From Gammaproteobacteria bacterium (GTDB taxonomy: Bacteria > Pseudomonadota > Gammaproteobacteria > Pseudomonadales > Azotimanducaceae), in NCBI GenBank assembly GCA_027295305.1, contig JAPULC010000188.1, forward strand, positions 1 through 32,682: DNA of 32,682 nt, in the 5' to 3' direction. The translations under genes were made by a program, and so were the position numbers. The notes under the pieces are model-generated. The model had not been told where the DNA came from, searched no databases, and was given only the letters and a program-made list of their open reading frames with translations. The stretch's first letter is position 1. The number at the start of each line of letters is the position of its first letter. Positions 10,437 through 21,070 of the stretch are shown here, in pieces.

Positions 10437-11357
10437 TTATAGAGATTCCGCCGATTCCGGCAGATCTCGCGCGCGCAACACAAACAATCCTCGCCCGCCA
10501 CCCTCGAGCTCAGGCCATAAAAAAGGAAGCGACGAGCATCGCCGCTCCAGCGCGGCCCCAGCATCTCCCACCTCCATCACGAGAATGCCATCCGCATGCA
10601 GATAGGCCCGCGCGGCGCACAACACGCGAAGCGCGAATTGAAGCCCGTCATCCCCGCCGGCCAGTCCCAATCGGGGCTCGTGCGCGTATTCAGGCGGCAT
10701 CTCACCGAGCTCGGAGTCGGCAACGTAGGGTGGATTGCATACGATGAGCTCGTAGCGGGTCTCGGGCACAGCCTCGAGCAGATCCGACTTCACGAGACTC
10801 ACGCGGTCGGCAACACCATGGCGCACCACGTTTTTGCGCGCGACCTCGAGCGCGTCAGCCGAAACATCCACCAGATCCACTTCGGCTCGGGGGAACGCAT
10901 GGGCGCAGGCGATGCCAATACACCCCGAACCCGCGCACAGATCGAGTATGCGCCGGGGCTCCAACACACCGAGCCACGGCTGAAAGTGAGCCTCGATGAG
11001 CTCCGCGATGGGCGAACGCGGCACCACGACCCGCGGATCCACCTCGAAGCGATGACCCGCAAACCACGCGAACCCAGTGAGATAAGGCACCGGAATCCGA
11101 GCCTCCACGCGCTTCCTCGCCAATTCGATCAGCTGGCGCCGCTCGTCGCGCATCAGCTTCGCATCCAGCACGAGATCCGCGCGATCCCACGGCAATCTCA
11201 GATGACCCACTACGAGTGCCACGGCCTCGTCCCAACGGTCGTCGGTGCCGTGCCCGCAGAAGATCTCTTCGCGCTCGAACAACGTCGCGCAGAAGCGCAG
11301 CAAATCGCCTACCGAGGAGAGTTCGTCGGCCAGCTCGTCGCTGCGACTCCAATCCAT
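10437..11357 (-). CDS. prmB: Ribosomal protein uL3 N5-glutamine methyltransferase
   Basis: RKRVEARIPVPYLTGFAWFAG, DLCAGSGCIGIACAHAFP, ELIVCNPPYVADSE. Start MDWSRSDEL overlaps the upstream stop (TGATG). Adjacent to aroC. Confidence 0.9.
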   Translation of the reverse strand: MDWSRSDELADELSSVGDLLRFCATLFEREEIFCGHGTDDRWDEAVALVVGHLRLPWDRADLVLDAKLMRDERRQLIELARKRVEARIPVPYLTGFAWFAGHRFEVDPRVVVPRSPIAELIEAHFQPWLGVLEPRRILDLCAGSGCIGIACAHAFPRAEVDLVDVSADALEVARKNVVRHGVADRVSLVKSDLLEAVPETRYELIVCNPPYVADSELGEMPPEYAHEPRLGLAGGDDGLQFALRVLCAARAYLHADGILVMEVGDAGAALERRCSSLPFLWPELEGGGRGLFVLRARDLPESAESL

Positions 11358-12256
11358 CAGGGAATCACGAGCTCCACGTGGGATTCGTTGCCGCTGCCTG
11401 ATCGCGGAAACAGAGGACCTGCCCCGAAAGCAACCAGATCGGGACCGGGGAAATCTCCCAATGCCTCCACGAAGTTGCGTGCGCACCGGCGTGAATTCTC
11501 GATCAGTGTGTCGGCATCGTCGGCACCGAAAAGATGACACACGACGTATACGCGTCGGTTGGCGAGAGACCCGAGCTCGGTGCGCAGACGCTCTGCGAGC
11601 TCCGCGCTGAGCGCCACGGCACCGCTGTCCTCGATGCCTACCCCCTCGATCGCCGCATACCCGTTGCGCTGCAGCTCCTGCGTGAGTCCAGCGGCGCCGG
11701 TGAGCCCTGACATTTCGTCCACGCTCAGGAGTTCGAGGTGCGCATAGACCCGACGGTTGCCACGCTGGATGACGTAAATCGACAGCAGATATTCCTCGCC
11801 GCGATGGCTGAATGGCGAGGCGAGGTAGAATTGATTCTTATCGGGTCCATAGAGCGTTGGATTCTCGAAGATACCACTCGCCCAGTGCTGGCTGCGCCCG
11901 CAATCGCGACCGCTGCAGACGAATGAATGGTCGTCCTGCGCCACGGTGACAAGGCGCTGAAAGTGTGCAAACGTCTCCGCGCTCGTCACCCCGGGTGGCA
12001 TCTGATAGGTGACCTTGGTGACGCGTCCCCGCAACCGCAACGACTCCTTCCCACGCACGAACGCACCACTCTTCGTCACCGGACCGAATACGTACTCGTA
12101 AGGGACAACGGCATCGCCTGGGGTGTACTCCAAGATCCATGATCCTGGGAAACGAGGGATCCCCGGTAGATCTGAGCTGCCAGGCAGGTCTTCGCCTGCC
12201 ACCGCCGTAACGGCCGCAAGCGAGAGTACCGTCAATATGAGCCCACGAAGAGCCAA
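11357..12256 (-). CDS. Putative exported DUF4892-like protein with OmpA-like C-terminus
   Basis: 299 aa with signal peptide. DLPGIPRFPGSWILEYTPGDAVVPYEYVFGPV. C-terminal RVYVVCHLFGADDADTLIENSRRCARNFVEAL resembles OmpA-type repeats. The DUF call is from memory. Confidence 0.6.
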   Translation of the reverse strand: MALRGLILTVLSLAAVTAVAGEDLPGSSDLPGIPRFPGSWILEYTPGDAVVPYEYVFGPVTKSGAFVRGKESLRLRGRVTKVTYQMPPGVTSAETFAHFQRLVTVAQDDHSFVCSGRDCGRSQHWASGIFENPTLYGPDKNQFYLASPFSHRGEEYLLSIYVIQRGNRRVYAHLELLSVDEMSGLTGAAGLTQELQRNGYAAIEGVGIEDSGAVALSAELAERLRTELGSLANRRVYVVCHLFGADDADTLIENSRRCARNFVEALGDFPGPDLVAFGAGPLFPRSGSGNESHVELVIP

Positions 12257-12258
12257 TC

Positions 12259-12633
12259 TCAGCTGTCGTCAGGCGCCGACGGCGTCTCGGGGGGCTGGGT
12301 GCTCTCCGGCGCTGCTGCGCGTTGCTCCACCACGACACCTTCCGGCCAATCCGCGAACGGAAACGGCTTGGTGCTGGAGCAATACGTCAGAAACGCAAGG
12401 ATATCTCTCGCGTAGGCGGTCAGCTTGGACCCGAGGGACAGCAGGTTCTGGTTGCGCGACCCCGATATGATCACCCAGAGAAATTGAATCACCCATACGA
12501 TGGTGACCACCCCCTCGACCAGCTGAAATATGATCACGAACAGCACCATGTAGAGCAGCCGCAGCCACTGGGACTCATCCGTCAGATGTTCCTTGAGCTC
12601 TTCATCCATTGTTCCGGCGCCTTCCTTCATCAT
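12259..12633 (-). CDS. DUF4389-like membrane protein
   Basis: 124 aa. SQWLRLLYMVLFVIIFQLVEGVVTIVWVIQFLWVIISG...LTAYARDILAFLTYCSSTKPFPFADWP. Confidence 0.75.
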   Translation of the reverse strand: MMKEGAGTMDEELKEHLTDESQWLRLLYMVLFVIIFQLVEGVVTIVWVIQFLWVIISGSRNQNLLSLGSKLTAYARDILAFLTYCSSTKPFPFADWPEGVVVEQRAAAPESTQPPETPSAPDDS

Positions 12634-12639
12634 GAAGGG

Positions 12640-13653
12640 TCATTGTACAACGACAAATTCCACATCCCGTCCCTGCTGTGCGGACATGAGGCGACCGATC
12701 ACATCCGGCAGGCTCTGGCCCTCGAACAGGATCTCGTGAATGCCCATCACCAGAGGCATGTACAAGTCGAGCTCCTTAGACCTCGCCCACACCAGCCGCA
12801 GGGTATTCACACCTTCGGCCAATTTGCCGAGCTCCTCCATCGCCTGGTCGAGGGACTTGCCCTGCGCGACGCGATATCCCACTTGGAAGTTGCGGCTCAG
12901 CGGCGAAGTGCAAGTCACCATGAGATCCCCCACACCTGCAAGCCCTAGAAACGTGAGCGGATCCGCTCCCAGCGCGACGGCAAAGCGGCTCATCTCCGCA
13001 AGACTGCGCGTAATGAGCAGTCCGATGGTGTTCTGCCCCACGCCCATCGCCGACGCCATCCCACAGGCAATCGCATATATATTCTTCAGCGCACCACCCA
13101 GCTCGACGCCGTAGATGTCCGAGCTTGCATAGACACGGAAGTAACTGCTCGCCAGGAGTTCCTGAACACGTTCGCACAGTGACTCGCTCTGACTCGCTAT
13201 CACCGTCGCCGTGTAATGATGATCGGCAATCTCCTCGGCGAGATTGGGACCACTGATGGCCCCCACGCCTGCCGCGGGGCATTCCTCGGCAAGAATGTCA
13301 CTCATCAGCTTGAAGCTGCTCGCCTCGATCCCTTTCGTTGCGCTCACCAGACAATGGCGCTCGTCGTCGACGAACGCCTTGAGCTCTCGCGCAACCTCGC
13401 GAAACGACGCGCTCGGCACCGTGACGAATATTACCTCGCTGCGCCCGACGCAACCCGCAAGATCGTCCGTCGGTACGATGAGGTCGTTGAGGGGATGTCC
13501 GGGTAGGTAGCGTCTATTTTCACGATGCCTGCGCACGTCTTCGACCTGCTGCGCATCACGCATCCAGAGATTCACGGTGTGGCCGTTGTCCGCGATGATG
13601 TTGGCCATCGCGGTGCCGAAATTTCCGCCCCCCGCTATGGTCACTTCGCTCAT
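12640..13653 (-). CDS. gpsA: NAD(P)H-dependent glycerol-3-phosphate dehydrogenase
   Basis: MSEVTIAGGGNFGTAMANIIADNGHTVNLWMRD, GPNLAEEIA, ELGGALKNIYAIACGMASAMGVGQNT. Start set at MSEV; the ORF track extension upstream translates repeat copy A. Confidence 0.96.
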   Translation of the reverse strand: MSEVTIAGGGNFGTAMANIIADNGHTVNLWMRDAQQVEDVRRHRENRRYLPGHPLNDLIVPTDDLAGCVGRSEVIFVTVPSASFREVARELKAFVDDERHCLVSATKGIEASSFKLMSDILAEECPAAGVGAISGPNLAEEIADHHYTATVIASQSESLCERVQELLASSYFRVYASSDIYGVELGGALKNIYAIACGMASAMGVGQNTIGLLITRSLAEMSRFAVALGADPLTFLGLAGVGDLMVTCTSPLSRNFQVGYRVAQGKSLDQAMEELGKLAEGVNTLRLVWARSKELDLYMPLVMGIHEILFEGQSLPDVIGRLMSAQQGRDVEFVVVQ

Positions 13654-13670
13654 CTCACGCCCCTCTATTT

Positions 13671-13837
13671 CTTGTCCCGAAATTCGCCGTCCGGGCGAAT
13701 TTCTTCCCACGCTGCGGCGAAGTAAATTCGCCTTCGCTCCCAGGCCCTTTCTTTTTGCTGCGCGTTCTTCCGCAAAGAGCTCCGCAAAAAAGCGGTCCTG
13801 CTTACGCCAGCCGCAAGGCTGGCGCGACATCCCTGTC
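13671..13837 (-). repeat. Intergenic repeat family 2, copy A (gpsA/htpG junction)
   Basis: Near-identical to 19313-19507 and 20861-21050 (GAAATTCGCC..GGGCGAATTTC, TGCTGCGCGTTCTTCCGCAAA, AGCGGTCCTGCTTACGCCAGCCGCAAGGCTGGCGCGACATCC). Lacks a 21-bp hairpin-containing segment present in B and C. Confidence 0.92.
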
Positions 13838-13863
13838 AAAGGAGCTTCGTTCTTGCCCAGGTT

Positions 13864-13896
13864 CTTGTCCGGAAATTCGCCGTCCTGGCGAATTTC
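13864..13896. repeat. Partial family-2 unit (terminal stem-loop only), A-prime
   Basis: CTTGTCCG GAAATTCGCC-GTCCT-GGCGAATTTC repeats the start of copy A just upstream of the htpG stop. Confidence 0.8.
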
Positions 13897-13908
13897 ATCG
13901 CCTGCCTT

Positions 13909-15786
13909 TTAACTGGCCGACAGCTCCAGCAACAGTCGGTTCATCCGCTCGACGTAGGCTCCAGGGTCACTCAGCTGGCTGCCCGTAGCAAGCCGTGCCT
14001 GATCGAACAGCACGAGGGTGAGGTCGGCAAAGCGTGCCTCGTCGACTTCGGCCTCCAATCGCTCGACCAACGGATGATCCGGATTCAGCTCGAAGACAGG
14101 CTTGGTCTCTGGAACGTCTTGTCCCGCAGCCTGCATCACGCGTTGCATTTGAAAGCCAAGGGCAAAGTCGCCGACGACCAGGCATGCGGGAGAGTCCGTG
14201 AGCCGCACCGAGAAGCGCACATCCTCTACCCTCTCTCCCACCACCTGCTTCAGGCGCTCGATGAACGCCGAGCGATCCGCGGCGTCGCCGCTCTTCGAGC
14301 TTGCGTCACTGACGAGCTCTCCGAGATCGAGCTCACCGCGTGCGATGTCCCGCAATTTCTTTCCGTCGAACCCCTCGAGTGTCGTCATCATCCACTCGTC
14401 GATCCGATCGTGGAGCAGAACCACCTCGATGCCTTCTCGCTTGAATATTTCCAGGTGCGGGCTCTTACTCACCGTTGTGAAGTTGTCGCCGCAGAGGTAG
14501 TAGATTTCCTTCTGGGCTTCACGCATTCGTCCGACATAGTCCTCGAGTGACTGATCCTGCGCGTCGCTGTCGGTGTGAGTAGTGCTGAAGCGGAAGAGCT
14601 TGGTAATGGCTTCTCTGTTGCCGAAGTCCTCCGCTGGTCCTTCCTTCAGCACCAGGCCGAACTCGCTCCAGAATGTCACGTAGTCATCCGCTGCGCTCTT
14701 CGCCATCTTGTTGAGCAAATCCAAAACCCGTCGGGTGAGAGCGCTACGAATGCTCTCCACCCGCGAGTCGTTCTGGAGGATCTCACGTGAGATGTTGAGG
14801 GGAAGATCGGGACAATCCACCACGCCGCGAACGAAACGCAGATACAACGGCAGAAATTGCTCGGCATCGTCCATGATGAACACGCGCTGGACGTAGAGCT
14901 TCAACCCGCGAGGCGCTTCGCGCTGCCACAGATCGAACGGGGCCCGCCGGGGGATGTAGACGAGGCTCATATAATCGAGCTTTCCTTCCACACGATTATG
15001 CGACCACGTAAGTGGATCCTCGAAGTCGTGGGCGACGTGCTTGTAGAACTCCTTGTATTCGTCGTCGCTCACCTCGGCTCGCGGGCGCGTCCACAACGCC
15101 TTCGCCGTATTGACCGTCTCCAAGGCGTCAGCCTCGTCCTCTTTCGGCATCCGGATCGGAACGCCGATGTGGTCGGAGTACTTGCGCAAAATCGTGCGCA
15201 GACGCGAACCGTCGGCGAACTCCTTCGCATCGTCACGCAGATGAAGAGTGACCTGCGTGCCTCGCTCGAGACCCGATACGTTCTCAACGGTGTATTCCGC
15301 TTCACCACCGGAGATCCAGCGCGTGCCCGTATCCGGGTCCTGGCCTGCTCGTCGAGTCAATACCTCCACTTCGTGGGCGACGATGAACGAAGAGTAAAAC
15401 CCAACGCCGAACTGTCCGATCATTGCGGCATCGGCCTGTCGATCACCGCTCAGGCTACCCAGGAACTCTGCAGTACCCGAGCGGGCAATGGTTCCCAGAT
15501 TGTCCACGACCTCCTCGCGGCTCATCCCGATGCCGTTGTCGCGCACGCTGACGGTCTTCGCATCAGCGTCATACCGGACGACGATCTCGAGCTCCGGATC
15601 GTCCTCCAGCAGTTCCGCATTCGATAGCGCCTCGAAGCGCAGCTTGTCGCTCGCGTCGGATGCATTCGAGATCAGCTCGCGCAGAAAAATCTCGCTGTTG
15701 CTGTACAGCGAGTGAATCATGAGATGCAGTAGTTGCTTGACCTCGGTCTGAAAAACGTGGGTCTCGACCGCCTCGGCCATCGTCAT
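13909..15786 (-). CDS. htpG: Molecular chaperone HtpG (Hsp90)
   Basis: [81 protein letters not shown]. Start MTMAEA or MAEA (15780). Confidence 0.96.
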   Translation of the reverse strand: MTMAEAVETHVFQTEVKQLLHLMIHSLYSNSEIFLRELISNASDASDKLRFEALSNAELLEDDPELEIVVRYDADAKTVSVRDNGIGMSREEVVDNLGTIARSGTAEFLGSLSGDRQADAAMIGQFGVGFYSSFIVAHEVEVLTRRAGQDPDTGTRWISGGEAEYTVENVSGLERGTQVTLHLRDDAKEFADGSRLRTILRKYSDHIGVPIRMPKEDEADALETVNTAKALWTRPRAEVSDDEYKEFYKHVAHDFEDPLTWSHNRVEGKLDYMSLVYIPRRAPFDLWQREAPRGLKLYVQRVFIMDDAEQFLPLYLRFVRGVVDCPDLPLNISREILQNDSRVESIRSALTRRVLDLLNKMAKSAADDYVTFWSEFGLVLKEGPAEDFGNREAITKLFRFSTTHTDSDAQDQSLEDYVGRMREAQKEIYYLCGDNFTTVSKSPHLEIFKREGIEVVLLHDRIDEWMMTTLEGFDGKKLRDIARGELDLGELVSDASSKSGDAADRSAFIERLKQVVGERVEDVRFSVRLTDSPACLVVGDFALGFQMQRVMQAAGQDVPETKPVFELNPDHPLVERLEAEVDEARFADLTLVLFDQARLATGSQLSDPGAYVERMNRLLLELSAS

Positions 15787-16658
15787 GCCTCCGTCAGTAT
15801 CTCGGCGAGAGCATCTCCGATTTCCACCAGGCTTCGCACCGTTCGCGCCCCCGACGACTCCAATGCGGCGAACTTCTCCGCCGCGGTGCCTTTGCCCCCC
15901 GCAATGATCGCCCCGGCATGACCCATTCGCTTGCCCGGGGGCGCCGTGACCCCAGCGATGTACGCCACGACCGGCTTGTCGACATTCGACTTGATGAACT
16001 CGGCCGCTTCTTCTTCCGCAGTCCCACCGATCTCCCCCACCATCACGATGGCTTGCGTCTGCGGATCCGCTTCGAAAAGCTCGAGCATGTCGATGAACGT
16101 GCTGCCGGGAATCGGATCTCCGCCGATTCCAACGCACGTGCTCTGCCCGAAGCCCCGATCGGTGGTCTGCTTCACGGCTTCATAGGTGAGCGTACCGGAG
16201 CGTGACACGATGCCGATACGCCCCGGCAGGTGGATCTCAGCGGGCATTATGCCGATCTTACATTCGCCCGGGGTGATCACGCCGGGACAGTTGGGCCCGA
16301 TCAAGCGCACGCCACGCGCGTCGACGACGGCCTTCACCACGAGCATGTCGAGGGTCGGGACGCCTTCGGTGATGCACACGATGAGTTCGATGCCGGAATC
16401 GATCGCTTCGAGAATGGAGTCTTTGCAGAATGGCGCAGGAACATAAATGACCGTGGTATCCGCCCCCGTAGCGTCAACCGCATCGCGTACGGTGTTGAAC
16501 ACCGGTCGTTCGAGGTGGGTGGTGCCGCCCTTGCCCGGCGTGACGCCACCGACGATCTGCGTGCCGTACGCGATCGCCTGTTCGCTGTGAAGCGTACCCT
16601 GAGATCCGGTGAATCCCTGCACGATGACCTGGGTGTTCTTGTCGACGAGAATGCTCAC
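15783..16658 (-). CDS. sucD: Succinyl-CoA ligase subunit alpha
   Basis: [77 protein letters not shown]. Confidence 0.97.
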   Translation of the reverse strand: MSILVDKNTQVIVQGFTGSQGTLHSEQAIAYGTQIVGGVTPGKGGTTHLERPVFNTVRDAVDATGADTTVIYVPAPFCKDSILEAIDSGIELIVCITEGVPTLDMLVVKAVVDARGVRLIGPNCPGVITPGECKIGIMPAEIHLPGRIGIVSRSGTLTYEAVKQTTDRGFGQSTCVGIGGDPIPGSTFIDMLELFEADPQTQAIVMVGEIGGTAEEEAAEFIKSNVDKPVVAYIAGVTAPPGKRMGHAGAIIAGGKGTAAEKFAALESSGARTVRSLVEIGDALAEILTEA

Positions 16659-17825
16659 GAAGCATCCCTTGCTGCCAGCACCGCCTTCTCCGCGGCATCG
16701 GCAAGGCTTTCGGCCGCGATCAGGCTGAGTGCGGATTCGCGCAGCTTCCGTCTCCCCACCTCGGCATTGTTGCCCTCGAATCGCACCACCACCGGTACCT
16801 CGACACCCACGTCCTTCACCGCGCCGATGATTCCATCGGCAATCACGGCGCAGCTTACGATGCCACCGAAAATGTTGATCAGAACCGCTTTCACATTGCT
16901 GTCCGACAGGATGATCTTGAATGCCTCGGTCACCGCTTCCTGAGTCGCACCCCCACCGACATCGAGAAAATTGGCAGGACTACCGCCGATGAGTTTTACG
17001 AGGTCCATGGTGCCCATGGCGAGCCCCGCGCCATTGACCATGCATCCGATGGTGCCATCGAGCGCCACATAGCTGAGATTGAATGTCGCTGCCTCCACCT
17101 CGCGTGGATCCTCCTGAGTGGGATCGTACAGGGCTTCGAGCGCTGGCTGCCGATAGAGCGAATTACCGTCCACGTTGACCTTTGCGTCGAGACACAAAAG
17201 ATCCCCAGCCGACGTGACGACGAGCGGATTGACTTCGAGAAGCGAGCAATCGCACTCGTGAAAAAGCTTCGAGAGGCTAATGAACAGTTTCGCGAATTCG
17301 CCGACCCGCTGTCCATCGAGGCCGAGACCGAACGCAAGCTCGCGTCCCTGATAGGGTTGCGCACCGAGGAACGGGTCGATCACCGCTCGCAGAATCTTCT
17401 CAGGCGCGTCTCGTGCCACCGACTCGATGTCGACCCCACCCTCGTTGGACGCCATGAACACGACCCTGCGTGCCGAGCGATCGATGACGGCGCCGAAGTA
17501 CAGCTCGCGCTCGATGTCGGCTGGCACTTCGACGTAGATCTTGCTGACGGGTTGACCGTTGGCGTCGGTCTGATAGGTGACGAGATTTCGACCTTCGAGA
17601 CTCGCCGCGAATTTCCGTACATCCTCGAGGCTGTCCACCAGCTTGATGCCACCACCTTTGCCGCGACCGCCGGCGTGCACCTGTGCCTTGACCATCCAGC
17701 GCTCACCGCCGATCTTACGTGCCGCGTCCACGGCCTCGTCAGCGGTGTCCACTGCGATGCCTTGCGACACCGCCACGCCGTATTGGGCAAAGAGCTGCTT
17801 CGCTTGATATTCGTGCAGGTTCATT
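16655..17825 (-). CDS. sucC: Succinyl-CoA ligase subunit beta
   Basis: [72 protein letters not shown]. Confidence 0.97.
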
Positions 17826-17854
17826 CGGGCTCCTGAGTAGCCGCTCGGCAATCC

Positions 17855-19507
<1,653 letters not shown>

Positions 19508-19522
19508 CTAATTCCTGTCCCA

Positions 19523-20836
19523 TCATATCTCCAGCAGAATCCTGGCTGGGTCTTCCAACAGCTCCTTGATGGTGACCAGGAACCTGACCGCTTCGGAGCC
19601 ATCGATCAGACGGTGATCGTACGAAAGGGCCAGGTACATCATCGAACGGGCAACGATTTCGCCCTCTTCCACCACCGCACGCTGCTCGATCTTGTGCATC
19701 CCGAGAATTGCGGTCTGGGGCGGGTTCAGGATGGGGGTCGACAGCAGCGATCCGAAAACGCCGCCGTTGGAAATCGTGAACGTGCCCCCGCTCATCTCAT
19801 CCAGCGTCAACTTGTTGTCACGCGCCTTGACGGAAAACTCGCGCGTCTGGTCTTCGATCTGGGCGAGGCTCAGGCCGTCTGCATCGCGGATCACCGGCAC
19901 CACCAGCCCGCGTTCTGTGCTGACTGCGACACCGATGTCGTAGTAACCGTGATAGACGACGTCGTTCTCATCGATGGATGCATTCACGGCGGGGAAACGT
20001 TTCACCGCCTCGACCGCCGCCCTGACGAAGAACGACATGAACCCGAGACGTGTGCCCGCATGGGTCTGCTCGAACAGGTCCTGGTATTTACGTCGCAGGT
20101 CCATCACTCGCTCCATGTTCACCTCGTTGAACGTGGTCAACATGGCTGCGTTGTGCTGCGCCTCCACCAAACGTCTTGCCACGCTCGCGCGCAGTCGCGT
20201 CATCGGTACGCGTCGCTCCACGCGTTCACCAGCCGGTGATTCGGCCATCGGCGGAGCGCTCCGAGCGAGCGCGAGGGACGGCGGCGCCGGCGGCGGAATC
20301 TCCAGGGTGTATTGGCGCGCCTCAGCGCGCGCCTCCTGGGGTACCTCTTCGCGTATCTCGACGGCACGACTCACGTCTTCCTTCGTGATGCGTCCGTTGC
20401 GCCCAGTGCCCGAAATCAAGGCAACCTCGATGCCGTGCTCGTCTGCGAGCTTACGTGCGGCGGGGCTCGCCGGAGCAGCGGTTCGCGGAGCAGCGGCCGC
20501 CACTGCTGCAGGTGCTTCCACGGGTCCGGCACTTCGAATCGACACCGCCGAATCCGCTATCTTCGCTGGCTCGGCGCGAACCGCGGGCGCCGGGGATACT
20601 CCCTCACTGAAGATCGCGATCACCTCTTCCGACAGCACCGTATCGCCTTCTTGCTTGATGATCTGGGAGATCTCGCCATCCGCTGGTGCAACGATCTCGA
20701 GCACCACCTTGTCCGTCTCGACATCCACGATCAGCTCGTCGCGCTCCACATTCTCACCGGTGTGCTTGTACCAGGTGGCTATGGTCCCGTCCGGGATGGA
20801 CTCCGGAAAGGTGGGCACCTTGATTTCGATGGTCAT
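19523..20836 (-). CDS. sucB: 2-oxoglutarate dehydrogenase E2 (dihydrolipoyl succinyltransferase)
   Basis: [80 protein letters not shown]. Confidence 0.97.
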   Translation of the reverse strand: MTIEIKVPTFPESIPDGTIATWYKHTGENVERDELIVDVETDKVVLEIVAPADGEISQIIKQEGDTVLSEEVIAIFSEGVSPAPAVRAEPAKIADSAVSIRSAGPVEAPAAVAAAAPRTAAPASPAARKLADEHGIEVALISGTGRNGRITKEDVSRAVEIREEVPQEARAEARQYTLEIPPPAPPSLALARSAPPMAESPAGERVERRVPMTRLRASVARRLVEAQHNAAMLTTFNEVNMERVMDLRRKYQDLFEQTHAGTRLGFMSFFVRAAVEAVKRFPAVNASIDENDVVYHGYYDIGVAVSTERGLVVPVIRDADGLSLAQIEDQTREFSVKARDNKLTLDEMSGGTFTISNGGVFGSLLSTPILNPPQTAILGMHKIEQRAVVEEGEIVARSMMYLALSYDHRLIDGSEAVRFLVTIKELLEDPARILLEI

Positions 20837-20860
20837 TCGTCCTCCTGACTAGTGGCCCTC

Positions 20861-21050
20861 TGGAAATTCGCCATCCGGGCGAATTTCCTCCGACGCTGCG
20901 GCGAACCAAGTTCGCCTTCATCTTGGTGGTCTCCCACCGCGCTCCCAGGCCTTTTCTTTTTGCTGCGCGTTCTTCCGCAAAAGCTCCGCAAAAAGCGGTC
21001 CTGCTTACGCCAGCCGCAAGGCTGGCGCGACATCCCCGTACCGGACGTCC
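20861..21050 (-). repeat. Intergenic repeat family 2, copy C (sucB/sucA junction)
   Basis: Aligned by eye to copies A and B over its full length. Confidence 0.92.
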
Positions 21051-21070
21051 GCGATATTCGGCGTGGGGCG

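Noticed and set aside
11358-11540. N-terminal extension of the prmB ORF (367 aa)
   Set aside because: Overlaps the end of the DUF4892-like gene out of frame. MDWSRSDE with TGATG coupling is more plausible.
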